NCBI GenBank assembly: GCA_914767885.1
Contig: CAJZBQ010000030.1
Location: 1-64,000, forward strand
DNA length: 64,000 bases
DNA from: Blepharisma stoltei
Lineage: Eukaryota; Ciliophora; Heterotrichea; Heterotrichida; Blepharismidae
Reading direction: 5' to 3'
In this document: piece after piece, positions 54,496 through 63,855 of the stretch
Layout: every line of letters starts with the position of its first letter
Position numbering within the stretch: the stretch's first letter is position 1
Program-made: the position numbers and the translations under genes
Notes under the pieces: model-generated
What the model saw: only the letters and a program-made list of their open reading frames with translations
Told to the model about the DNA's origin: nothing
The model's database searches: none

Positions 54496-55918
54496 TTAAT
54501 GTATAGCATCATGCAGCAGGTAGTAGGTTGCTGTAGCATGATTGAGTTCATTGCAGTTTAATGAATTCAAGACAAAACTTTTTGGGAAACCACAAGCCAC
54601 CACTTTTTCTAAGATGAAATCATCAACTTTGAATCTTTTTTCTCGAGATGGCTCGATGTTTCCTATAAATCGTGGGGATACACTTTCTTCTTCAGTTTCA
54701 TCAGAAGATCGGAATCATGGATGCCTTACTCCCCCCCCCCCTCCGTGAGCGAACAAAACCATTAGAAAAATCACCATTTTTTGACAAAAAACCCACCCTC
54801 CGTGAGCGAACAAAATTTTTTTAATAGAAAAAATTTTAATGGAAAAAAAATTTTGATATATAAGTGATAATTAGTATAATGAAATCTAGAGCTAATTCTG
54901 TTTAAATTTTAAACAAATTGCGTTTTAAAACATAAATTTTGCAAATTAAATTAATATTTGCTTCCCAATTTTTGCAAAATTAGATTTTTTTAAATTTCGA
55001 AAAAAAAATATTTTTTATAAAATTTATATATAAATTTTTTTTTAAAAAAAAAAATTAACCCCCCTCCGTGAGCGAACAAAATTTTTTTTGTTCGCTCACG
55101 GAGGGGGGGGGGGGAGTTAGCAAAGAGTCCAATGGGATCCTGTTGTGTGGGACAAGCTGCAGCATACTTCTTATCATATCCTTGGCATTTTCACTTAAAT
55201 AGTCTGGCAGATTGTATTTTCCTGTCAAAATCAGCTTGTTTAGCTCTGGAATACTGTGAGCCTTAAAGGGAACAGTTCCACACAGCATTGCATACGCCAA
55301 GATTCCTAAGCTTCACATATCTGCCCAAAATCCTTCATAACCTCTATCTACAATGATTTCAGGAGCTAAATAAGCTGGGGTTCCGCATTGCTCATTGATT
55401 ATTTGTCCTTTTTTTACAAGCTTACTTACCCCAAAATCACAGATTTTACAGCAAGAATACTGTGAATCTAATAAAATATTATCAAGCTTGAAATCTCGAT
55501 GCAAAACCCCATTTTCGTGGATTTCTATTGCACCTTCAATAATTTGTCCAAAAATTCTCCTAGCTTCATTTTCTGTTAACCTCCCTTTTTGCTTTACAAA
55601 TTGCAATAAATCTCCACCCCCTGCATATTCCATGACAATCAAAAAATGCTTCGAGCTTTCGAAAACCTCGAAAATTTTTACCACATATTTGTTTCTGATT
55701 TTTTTCAAAATATACACTTCTTGGAATACTTTTCTCTTTGCGTGCTCATTCCTTAGCTGAGCTTTTTCGATAGTTTTAATTGCTACGTTCATTCCTGTCA
55801 GCTTATGGACACCTAGCAAAACCTTTCCAAAAGCACCTTTTCCTATCATTTTCCCAATTTTATAAAAATCTATCCTTATAGGGTCAAGATTTGTATAAAA
55901 TCTGCTATATCAGCACAT
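54496..55918 (-). CDS. CAMK/AMPK-like protein kinase with UBA-like tail
   Basis: 343 residues after removal of IES 54729-55119; 1032 nt. Gly loop IGKGAFGKV (25-33), Lys48 in VAIK, catalytic loop LHRDFKLDNILL, DFG (KICDFGVSK), CGTPAYLAPEI, then a TGA Trp in WADMWSLGILAYAMLCG. The kinase domain ends DSLLRHPWF, whose last residues lie beyond the IES, and a tail VVACGFPKSFVLNSLNCNELNHATATYYLL resembles the UBA-like domain of AMPK-related kinases. ATG 55918 (followed by TGC TGA); TAA 54496. Substrate unknown. Confidence 0.85.
54729..55119 (-). mobile_element. IES, TTA-flanked MITE with long TIR (391 bp)
   Basis: Flanks TTA (54726, 55117). TIR CTCCCCCCCCCCCTCCGTGAGCGAACAAA-type on both sides (longest clean copy of the family end); CCCTCCGTGAGCGAACAAAA also recurs inside at 54795 and 55063, indicating nesting. 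Removal restores RHPWF in the kinase. Confidence 0.9.
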
Positions 55919-55977
55919 AATTAAATCATTTTTTTAGGAATTATTTATAATATTGACAGACAACTTCATCTATTAAA

Positions 55978-56238
55978 CTATAAGGTTGTTGGCGGGTCGT
56001 CTAAATGTTTGCCAAAGTAACTTGAAATATAGCTCACCAGTTTTTCCTTTTCTTCTTCTTGCTCTTGAAAAGACCCTGCAGAGACATTTAGGTTTTCATA
56101 TAAGTGTGTTGGTGTGTGTCTTTCTTGCAACAAGCTTTGGTTTACTTCTATCAGAGATCGGTCGTTTTTAGAATTTATTGGAGTATTTTTTTGAAAAGAA
56201 TTATTTCCATTTCGTCTTGATATCCTTTGCTTGTCCAA
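55978..56238 (-). CDS. Hypothetical exon, start uncertain
   Basis: An 87-codon open frame ending at TAG 55978 (LYENLNVSAGSFQEQEEEKEKLVSYISSYFG in two blocks). No ATG at its 5' end; a TAG lies just upstream. It lies between the kinase and a basic small protein on the same strand and may be an exon of either. Polar, Glu-rich, no known motif. Confidence 0.35.
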   Translation of the reverse strand: MDKQRISRRNGNNSFQKNTPINSKNDRSLIEVNQSLLQERHTPTHLYENLNVSAGSFQEQEEEKEKLVSYISSYFGKHLDDPPTTL

Positions 56239-56303
56239 GCAGGGCAGTACCTATTTTCTATAATTTCAAAAAATATTAGCCTACAGCTCAAAAACTATTA
56301 TTA

Positions 56304-56711
56304 TTAAATTAATTTAATCCACAATACTGAGCGTATCTTGAAGATACTGCTTATTTTATCCGAAACAACTCTTCTGTGTCCAGGTTTTGAGGTTTGTTTA
56401 GGAGTTAGCTCAGGACTTCGTGCTGGAGTCCGAGATTGTCGATCAGGAGTGATCTCCTTTCAGCCTTCGATTCTCTTCTTTACATATTCATGAAGGTCTT
56501 TGTGAGCTGGGGGTTGAATTTCAATTGCAAGATTTTTAATTATTCTTGTTGTGACTGGGCTGGTCTTCTCGCTCTTCGAAATTCTACGTCCCTCATCTTT
56601 ACTAGAAATTCTGATGCGATTGCCAACCTTAAGGAATTCTTTTGATGCTTTTGAAGCTGGCTCAGCGAAGTCTTGGCTAGATCCATGAGCCCTGATTTTC
56701 CTTTTAAACAT
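56304..56711 (-). CDS. Hypothetical basic protein
   Basis: 135 residues, ATG 56711 to TAA 56304, with TGA Trp at RIEGWKEI. Arg/Lys/Ser-rich (MFKRKIRAHGSSQDF, DEGRRISKSEKTSPVTTR) and TP/SP-rich toward the end, as in proteins with many phosphorylation sites. No family recognised. Divergent from the CH-domain gene at 56812 with a 100-bp spacer. Confidence 0.45.
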
Positions 56712-56811
56712 TCTCTAATATGATCAAGTGAAATTTGATTTAATAATCAAACGGCTTAGAAAATAATAAATCACATAATTTTGAACATTAATTTATTATT
56801 TTTTGCTGAAG

Positions 56812-59361
56812 ATGTCAAACAAAACTACTCAGTATTTCAACCAAGAAAATGTTATCCTTATTGACTGGGTCAATTCTTTAAGCATCCCCTCATGCTTGCT
56901 GGTGTCAAATTCCAACGATTTAAAAGGCGGCTGTGCTTTGTGTGACATTGCAGCCCAAATTCTGAATAAAATCCCTTTCCAAAATATCTACAGAGACCAA
57001 GCTTTGCCAGAGCACAAAGCTATTCACAATTTGCGAGTCCTTATCAAAGAAATCAAAGGAATTTTGCCTGAAAGTCTAAGAAATCTGACTGCGGAGCTGC
57101 TTTACCAAGACGATTCCAAAATTTTTGCGCTCTTAAAATGGTTTGTCAGGGTTCTTGACATGCCTTTTTATGATAAGCTTCGTTCCATATTCAGAAGAAT
57201 CCAAACCGAAGGACGTGTAATTTTTACCCAGGAATCCGAAATGACTGACCGTCCAAGAATTTCCGAGTCAAACGAACGCATCACAACTCCCTCCTTATCA
57301 ACTGTAAAGCCAACCCTGGGAGTAAACAAGCAGCTGATGAGCACATACGAGGATTTAAAAATGAAAAACCTCAATCAAGTGCTAAACAGCACTGACGACA
57401 GGCCAAACCAAGTTTCAAAAAGACTGTTTGAGCCCTTAGCATATAAAGGGACTAATCTTGTCAGTCTACTCAAAGATCTGCATGTTATAGACGCAAATTC
57501 GTCTGATGGCGACTTTATGAACCTATGCACAAATGGAGTTTTATTTGGAGACCTAGTAAATGTGCTGGAAGGAAGGGAAGAAAAAGTAAAAGGAATTAAT
57601 AGAAAAACAAGAACGCCGACAGATAAAGCTGCTAATATAAGCAAGGCGCTTAAGTATTTAAGAGGAATGTCAAAGATGGACAGCACTTATCTGTGGAGTG
57701 AAAAAGAAATCTTAGCTGGGAATATTGAAGTCATTTTAGGGCTGATTTATCAGATTTTGACGTTCTATAGAAGAATTCCTAGAAATGAGCAACAATTGTT
57801 GGTGCCGAGAACTCCCAGAGAGCCGAAACATGACTTTGAGCCAATTTTGACAAGAAATAGCGACGTGTTATCATCATCAAAATCGGTGAAAAAATTAAAT
57901 AGAGAGTATCCTTCACTGCTTGTGACTCCTACATATGAAAATATTCATACAGCTCCTATCATGATTACTCAAGAAATTATTGATAGGACTATTGATTGGC
58001 TTGTCTCATTAGAGTTAGGACATCTTATATCAACTCAGAGTAGGGAGTTTACTACTGATAACTTAAGGAATGGGGTGCTATTCTGTGAGCTTGCTTCGAT
58101 TATCACAAAGATACCAAATCTGGTTAAATACAAAACTCCCAGGACTCTTGCTGAAGCTAAAGAAAATATTGAAATTGCTTTTAATACCTTAAGAGAAGTG
58201 GCACGAGAAGTCCCAGTTTCATTTTTTTATCAGGCAGAAAACGTTATAAAAGGTGATATTAACGCTATTTGGGGACTTCTCTGCCATTTGATGCTGAGTT
58301 ATCCTAATTTATTGCCTATTTCTCCTAACATAGCTGAGTTGCCTTATTTTCCTCTACAAATTCAAGAATTGGAAGCATCACTTTTAGACTGGATTATGTC
58401 CTTAGGCGTTGTCGACAGAAATAACGCTCCTTCTACTTTCCAAGAGCTTATCCCTGACTTAATTTCTGGCGTCCTCTTATGCGACCTCGTAAGCCGAATC
58501 CTAGAAAAGCCAATAACAGGGATATTCCGTTCCCCCAAAACTGAGCAATTAGCCTTATCCAATATCAAGCGTGCGCTGGCTCCTTTAAGAATTGAACGAA
58601 GAATGAGCTTAAAGTACGTCTTCAGCGAAGCTGAAATTCTTAAAGGAAATTTAGGGGTAATATTAGGACTCCTAGAGGACCTAAGAAGATTTTCTGATGG
58701 ACTTCCTCCACGTAAAAGAGGCACTAACTATCATAGCAACGGCCCTTATCTTGGATCAGCCTTATCCAGGAGTACCTCAGCACAGAAACTCAACCAAAGC
58801 AAGTTGCTGACAAATGTTGAGGATTCTCCTATGGTTTCTCCTATATATAGTCCACGCTTTTACTTGTCTAAAGAAACCGCAGGCTCTCAATCACGAAGGC
58901 TACTGTCTACAGAAAGGTCAGCTTTGTCTATTTTCAAAAGCTTGAACAGCAGCTCAGAAGAAGCCAAATATCAATGTCCTGAGGGCTTTTCCTGGCTAGA
59001 GCATTTAAATATAAAGCTTCCTGAAAATTTGAACTTAGAAGCAGACAATATACAGGAATTTCGGACTGGCCTTTTCTTATGCGAAATTATATCAAAGCTG
59101 GAGAGAAACCCTATTGAAGGGATGCATTATAAAGTAAGCAGCCAAGCTGCATGTCGGCATAATATAGCTAAAGCGTTTCAGATTTTGAGGACCAAGCCTT
59201 CATTTCCAAGCGAGCTTTATTTTTGTGAAGATTTTGTGTACTGCGGAGATGCAAAAACTATTAGAAAAGTGCTAAGGGCGATATACAAAGTTTATAGGAG
59301 AACAATTAGCAACTTCATCAGCTTTAGTAGAAGAAAAAATTCAAAATTAGCTGTTGAATAA
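56812..59361 (+). CDS. Protein with five calponin-homology (CH) domains
   Basis: 849 residues, no introns, IESs or TGA codons. Five CH-like domains can be traced by the paired signatures 'W..SL' and 'G..LC.L...I..': ILIDWVNSLSIP (about residue 15), LVSLLKDLHVIDANS...LFGDLVNVLEG (about 220), TIDWLVSLELGHL...LFCELASIITKIP (about 395), LLDWIMSLGVVD...VLLCDLVSRILEKP (about 520), and FSWLEHLNIKLP...LFLCEIISKLERNP (about 725). CH domains in tandem bind actin; single ones also bind microtubules, and ciliary CH proteins are common. Linkers are Ser/Thr/Arg-rich. Start ATG 56812. Confidence 0.75.
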   Translation: MSNKTTQYFNQENVILIDWVNSLSIPSCLLVSNSNDLKGGCALCDIAAQILNKIPFQNIYRDQALPEHKAIHNLRVLIKEIKGILPESLRNLTAELLYQDDSKIFALLKWFVRVLDMPFYDKLRSIFRRIQTEGRVIFTQESEMTDRPRISESNERITTPSLSTVKPTLGVNKQLMSTYEDLKMKNLNQVLNSTDDRPNQVSKRLFEPLAYKGTNLVSLLKDLHVIDANSSDGDFMNLCTNGVLFGDLVNVLEGREEKVKGINRKTRTPTDKAANISKALKYLRGMSKMDSTYLWSEKEILAGNIEVILGLIYQILTFYRRIPRNEQQLLVPRTPREPKHDFEPILTRNSDVLSSSKSVKKLNREYPSLLVTPTYENIHTAPIMITQEIIDRTIDWLVSLELGHLISTQSREFTTDNLRNGVLFCELASIITKIPNLVKYKTPRTLAEAKENIEIAFNTLREVAREVPVSFFYQAENVIKGDINAIWGLLCHLMLSYPNLLPISPNIAELPYFPLQIQELEASLLDWIMSLGVVDRNNAPSTFQELIPDLISGVLLCDLVSRILEKPITGIFRSPKTEQLALSNIKRALAPLRIERRMSLKYVFSEAEILKGNLGVILGLLEDLRRFSDGLPPRKRGTNYHSNGPYLGSALSRSTSAQKLNQSKLLTNVEDSPMVSPIYSPRFYLSKETAGSQSRRLLSTERSALSIFKSLNSSSEEAKYQCPEGFSWLEHLNIKLPENLNLEADNIQEFRTGLFLCEIISKLERNPIEGMHYKVSSQAACRHNIAKAFQILRTKPSFPSELYFCEDFVYCGDAKTIRKVLRAIYKVYRRTISNFISFSRRKNSKLAVE

Positions 59362-59432
59362 TTTATTTAAGAAATATATAGCTCTTTTCCTTGAATCATC
59401 TGCTGTTCTGGCATAATTTATAATGCTTAACT

Positions 59433-60255
59433 TAACTTAGAAATTAGAAGGCGTCTGCCCTTTTGATTACGCAGTCACCAAGGACCCCAATGCGGGGTTC
59501 ACCTGCTTTGCGCCGTCTTCGGATTCACCTTGTTCGAGTTAGGACAATGATTCGCTGGCCAAGCTCAGCTCTGACACTGCCTTTCCTCTTCTTCAGCTCC
59601 TGGTGGCATGGTATTATGAAGTGAGATTTCACCTGGACGTCTACTCCTCTCCTTGCGGCTTGAGTGTTGAGTGGGCGGGCTATGGACTTCTGCGGCATGC
59701 TGCTTGGGTACGAAGTTGACCACTCAAAAATTCCAAAAAATGGAATTTCTGGTGACCTCTCGGCAAAAATGAAAAATTCAAGTCCTGGGGCGTAACTCCC
59801 AGTTTCACGCTAGGCACTTGCCCGATTGGTCTAGGTATTCCCTATAGACTTAGCTGGGCTTGCCCTTTCCAAACCTGAACTCCTCCTTTCCTTCGAGGTA
59901 AAACCTATAGAAGTTTCCTATGTTTGGCGCTGTTAGGCCGATAAATTCTGATCGGAATTTATCGGTAGGTTGCACCAAATCAATGCCTTGGTCGGACCAA
60001 AAAGCGATTTGGTCCGACGAACTTGGAAAGCTCCTGGGAAAATGTCTGCGCTTTTAGCGCTATATAGAGGAAACCTCTATAATCCTGAATTTGGACTAAG
60101 GGCTAGGCTCTGTACAGTACCAGAATTGCTTACCTAGCGTTGCCGTCCCATTTCTGGGTTAGTAAAACCTTGCCGGATATAATTAAAATATGTGCTCGGA
60201 AGCTGCATGGTCGGAGGCCTTGCTAGGTGGAGACGCCATATTTTAATTATATAAT
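59433..60255 (-). mobile_element. Full-length SINE-like element (about 820 bp)
   Basis: Lies minus: its 5' end AATTAAAATATGGCGTCTCC is at the right (about 60250) and the CAGTCACCAAGGACC end at the left (59468). Shares CCCAGTTTCACG, CTTGCGGCTTGAG and AGTGGGCGG-type blocks with the copies at 6405 and 31707. Contains hairpins TTGGTCGGACCAA (59990) and CCGATAAATT...AATTTATCGG (59939-59967). Confidence 0.7.
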
Positions 60256-60388
60256 TTATAATGCAAAATCAGTATTTTTGCTAGGCTGACAATTTAGGGA
60301 TGAGAATTATATTATAATTATATTAAATTCAGCATTTGTGTATTTATAAGAGAAAAGTAGTTATTTATTACGGCAAGTATACATTAAT

Positions 60389-60736
60389 TTAGTCGAATTT
60401 AAACTCTTCTGTTTCTCCCCAGCTGCCGAAATCTGCTTCTTCCATATCAAACCTAGTTCCTCTTTTAGGATTGTTTTCAGGTTGCTTGCTAGTCATGACC
60501 ACATAGTCCACTTTTTTAGGAGCTGTATAGGTCGGCTCAATTTCTTTTAACAATTCGTCCACATCCGATTCTTTTTTGTTCGGCTTCTTTTCTATAGGCT
60601 TAGGAGCCTCGCTCGGCATTTGTGATGAATCTAGCTGTGAAGGCCTTTCTACCTCAACCAGTGTAGGCTCATTAGAAGGTGTGGGTGGGTAGCATCTTGA
60701 GAGAATGAATTTTTCAAGAAAAGTGAAGCAGCTCAT
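60389..60736 (-). CDS. Hypothetical 115-residue protein
   Basis: ATG 60736 to TAA/TAG 60389. A Cys-containing hydrophobic start (MSCFTFLEKFILSRCY) that could be acylated, a Pro/Ser/Glu-rich middle (PSQLDSSQMPSEAPKP), a helix VDELLKEIEPTY, and an acidic Trp-containing end EADFGSWGETEEF. No family recognised; the layout (membrane-proximal Cys, disordered tail with W-acidic motif) recalls small trafficking adaptors. Confidence 0.5.
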   Translation of the reverse strand: MSCFTFLEKFILSRCYPPTPSNEPTLVEVERPSQLDSSQMPSEAPKPIEKKPNKKESDVDELLKEIEPTYTAPKKVDYVVMTSKQPENNPKRGTRFDMEEADFGSWGETEEFKFD

Positions 60737-60842
60737 TTATACTAGTTAAAATAAATTATAAATCCTTTTTTATATAAAAGTAAGGCATTGCTAATTATGT
60801 GCACTAGTATATTTAATATTGTCAATTTGAATCTATTAGATT

Positions 60843-61067
60843 ATGTATATATACAGCTTTCCTGGTGATGGCGCGCAATGCGCCATCACCAGGCCATGCC
60901 GGGAGAGGTTCCTCGTGGAGGAATGGTTCCACGTGTGGAACCCTCTTTTTCCACGAGCCAAAAAGAGGGTTCCACACGTGGAAACCATTCCTCCACGAGG
61001 AATCTCTCTCCGGCATGGCCTGGTGATGGCGCATTGCGCGCCATCACCAGGAAAGCTGTATACATAC
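60843..61067. mobile_element. Near-perfect 225-bp palindrome with inner hairpins
   Basis: Arms of about 110 bp around 60955. The outermost arm is ATATACAGCTTTCCTGGTG and its complement. Each arm itself contains a palindrome (CCTGGTGATGGCGCGCAATG...CCATCACCAGG), and further inside GGTTCCACGTGTGGAACC and CCACGAGGAA. GC-rich, unlike the other palindromic IESs. It abuts the 3' end of the cyclin gene. Confidence 0.9.
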
Positions 61068-61082
61068 TCTTACGATTTTTTT

Positions 61083-61619
61083 CTAAACATTTGATGCCAC
61101 CCCTTCTTTGACCATTCCCTGGTCATTTTTGATGGTATCAGCCGTCAGTTCATTCTGGCTTAGGCCGAAATGACTGATGAGCGTGGTCGAGTAGCTATTA
61201 AACTCTGCATCAGAAACAAAAAGCTCGAACTCAATCATCATCAAAAATTGGTGTTCAAGCATGTTCATTTCTGAACAAGGAATTCCTCCGACCTTGGCGT
61301 AATAAGAGTTTTTGTAAAATGTGTCCTCTGCAAACTTGGCTGAGACCATGACTGATGTTAGTATCAGTCTATGGATGCAAAGGGTGTTAATGGTGAAGCT
61401 TCTGTGTTTGGAGGTAATTCGATCTATATAAATAAGGGCGAGAATATAGCATTCTTCGGAACATTTCATATATTGCTTGAGTCGGCTGAGGTAGCTGCTG
61501 ATTGAAATGTTAGGGACTTTTTTTGAAAAAAATAGTGAGGAAGTCTTGGGGGAGTTATTGATAGCTGTTTGTTCAAGGTAGGTTTCCAGCATACATGTCA
61601 CAGCTTCTATGATGGACAT
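61083..61619 (-). CDS. P/U-type (PHO80-like) cyclin
   Basis: 178 residues from ATG 61619 (MSIIEAVTCML) to TAG 61083. The core ISISSYLSRLKQYMKCSEEC, ALIYIDRITSKHRSFTINTLCIHRLILTSVMVSAKFAED and GGIPCSEMNMLEHQFLMMIEFELFVS is the PHO80/cyclin-U pattern (conserved 'YI.RI', 'NVHRL..TS...A.KF..D', 'N..Y...GG....E.N.LE..FL....F.L.V'). Such cyclins pair with PHO85/CDK5-type kinases in nutrient and polarity signalling. The usual length of the family is about 170-220, so it is complete. Confidence 0.9.
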   Translation of the reverse strand: MSIIEAVTCMLETYLEQTAINNSPKTSSLFFSKKVPNISISSYLSRLKQYMKCSEECYILALIYIDRITSKHRSFTINTLCIHRLILTSVMVSAKFAEDTFYKNSYYAKVGGIPCSEMNMLEHQFLMMIEFELFVSDAEFNSYSTTLISHFGLSQNELTADTIKNDQGMVKEGVASNV

Positions 61620-61851
61620 TTTTAAAATTTGTAAAAACAAAGAGGATAAGCAATTTAGGCCTGGAAAATAGAAGTTTTTATAGATTTTAATATATAGAAA
61701 TTATTTAAACAACTTTTATAAGCAAAAAGTAATTTATTGGCAGTTTTTAATTAGGCGTCAGCTTATAATAAAATTGATAATTTTCAAATTAAATTTTAAA
61801 AAAATAGATATGATAAAATTATTTAATTTTTAATTTTTCTATAATTTTTAA

Positions 61852-62328
61852 ATGATGGAAGTTTATACTAAATTCAAGGGTTACTTTTGCATCTTCCCAA
61901 TACCCGATAGATTTGAAGAACTTTACCAGATGATTATCAATAGCTATCAATTAGAGTCTGGGAAATTTGAGATTCATTATGAAGACGATGATTTAGGAGA
62001 AATCTCTATAGATAGTGACAGGGCATATGAGAAAGCATTATACCAATGCACTGGACAAGGAATTTACTTAATTATTAAAGAGCAATTTCCCCCAAATCGG
62101 CTTTCAGCCCAATTTAATCCTACTTCTCCTCTTACTCTTCCTCCTCCTCTAATAATTAAGCCTAAATGTATATGCCCAACTGAAAAATCAATTTCAAACA
62201 AAAATTGAAGGTGCGAAACCTGTTTCTCACTAAACAGCTATAAATTCGCAAAATGCCCAATATGTGGAAGATCAAGAAATCTTAAAGATTTGTTATGTCC
62301 TCAATGCAACAATTATTATGCAATATAG
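61852..62328 (+). CDS. PB1-domain protein with Cys-rich tail
   Basis: 158 residues, ATG 61852 to TAG 62326-62328. Residues 1-75 form a PB1 domain: VYTKFKGYFCIFPIP with the basic cluster reduced, then FEIHYEDDDLGEISIDSDRAYEKAL, an acidic OPCA-type motif (type I/II PB1). The C-terminal part is a Pro-rich linker and a zinc-ribbon-like series NWRCETCFSLN...CPICGRSRN...CPQC (Trp from TGA 62206). PB1 domains pair with one another, so it may bind its paralogue at 62695-63855. Function unknown. Confidence 0.75.
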
Positions 62329-62694
62329 CCAGCTGAAGCATTATTTAATTATATCTGTTTTCCTGACAAGTTTTTACTAGCTTATTTCGACTAAAATTTA
62401 ATATTTAATGATAATTTTAACAATATAGCCCTCCAGCCAGATATCAGACTGCCATCTAGCTAAAGTCACCGTGTGGCATGCTATCATAAAATATAAGTAT
62501 AAGGAAAGAGCTAACACTTAATGTAAGATCAAAAAAATTGAAGAGCCAATTCGCTAATAATCTCTAGGAAACTTATGCCTGGAAAATAAAAGTACAAAAC
62601 AATTCAGAGGCATTGACCTTATATCATAAATTTATGCATGCTAGTCCTAATTCTATAATATTAAACTAAAATGGAGCATTTTGACTATAAAGGG
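62329..62694. other. Intergenic
   Basis: AT-rich spacer between the two PB1 paralogues; no feature was recognised. Confidence 0.5.
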
Positions 62695-63855
62695 ATGGAA
62701 GTTTATATGCTAGTCTACCCATCATCAGCCCAGTAAGAAGCATTGTGTGCCCCAGTAAAGTTCTGGACATGAAATTTCAAATCAAAAACCTGTACCAAAT
62801 TCGAGAGTTATAGCCAATGTATTGAACCAATACCAAAAAGCTTTGATGAACTTTGTCAGAGTATTATGCGCTGCTATCGATTAGAGTCTGAAAAATTCGA
62901 GATTCATTATGAAGACGACAAATTGGGAGAAATTGCTATAGATAGTGACAGTGCATATGTGAATGCATGATATTCTTTTTTCATTGAATTAGATCTGATA
63001 CTAATTATATTATAACCCTATTTAGACGCCATATAGCATTGATATTTCTAAATCCAAAAAAAATTATCCAGCAAGGCATACCAATGCACTGGGCAAGGAA
63101 TTTACCTTATTATGAATAAAAAATCTGCTTCTCCAGGCATTCCGATGAACAGAGAATCTATGCCACCATCTATTTCAATGAACAGAGGACCTATGCCACA
63201 ATGTATTCCAAATAATGGTGGAATCCCACCTATAAATCCCAACAACTTAGCTCAGCCTTATCAGCAAGCTAGAAATCCTAATGTGATAAGCCCAACAACT
63301 TTGCTCCCAAACATTTCGCCTTATCAGCCTATAAATAATTTCGGTGATCCTTCAAGAAGCGTGCAAGTAAATGGCCCTTATAAGCCAGCACAAAACCCTC
63401 CCCAATTTGCAAATCAAAATAACATGCCCCAATTTCCGCCTCAAAATAACTTTGGTCCTTCTCAATTTCAACCAGCGAGCCCTGTGCATCCTACTAAATT
63501 TATGAATTCTCCTGATATATCTATTCCTTTAAATCAGTCCCAAAATAACCTTAGAAATCCTACAAATAGTACTCCTCCCATTCATCCTCCTTCAGTTCAG
63601 CCTCCTTCAATTCAGCCTCATCTAGTTAAGCCTCCTCAGCTTCAGCCTCCTCAGTTTCAGCAGCCTCCTTTTCAGCAACCACCTTTTCAGCAACCTCCTT
63701 TTCAGCAACCTCCTTTTCAGCCACCTCCTAATTTTGCAAATAGCCAACAAACCCTGCCTGCTTCGCCACTTATAAAAAATCAAGCAGGAAGTCCAGGAGG
63801 GCCATTTCAAGCTAACAAAAATCAAGGAATTTCTTTCCCTCAGAAAATAAAATAG
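62695..63855 (+). CDS. PB1-domain protein with Pro/Gln-rich tail (3' end possibly cut by a SINE)
   Basis: Exons 62695-62705, 62793-62967 and 63079-63855 (963 nt, 320 aa). It starts MEVYTKFESYSQCIEPIP and the PB1 acidic motif FEIHYEDDKLGEIAIDSDSAYV closely repeats the upstream gene, followed by the shared YQCTGQGIYLI. Then it diverges into a low-complexity Pro/Gln/Asn-rich tail with PPFQQPPFQQPPFQQPP repeats, of the kind found in RNA-granule or endocytic proteins. The stop TAG 63853 lies within AAATAAAATAG, the 5' start of a SINE-like element (63845 on), so the true end may lie beyond the window. It probably arose by tandem duplication of the gene at 61852. Confidence 0.7.
62706..62792 (+). 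other. Short TA-bounded IES (87 bp)
   Basis: Between TA 62706 and TA 62793; absent from the paralogue at 61852, whose codons for EVYTKF run through without a break. Confidence 0.8.
62968..63078 (+). other. Short IES (111 bp)
   Basis: Flanked by GCAT on both sides (62965, 63076); AT-rich with an in-frame TGA/TAA. Removal rebuilds AYVNA-YQCTGQG, again contiguous in the paralogue. The left edge is TG, not TA. Confidence 0.75.
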
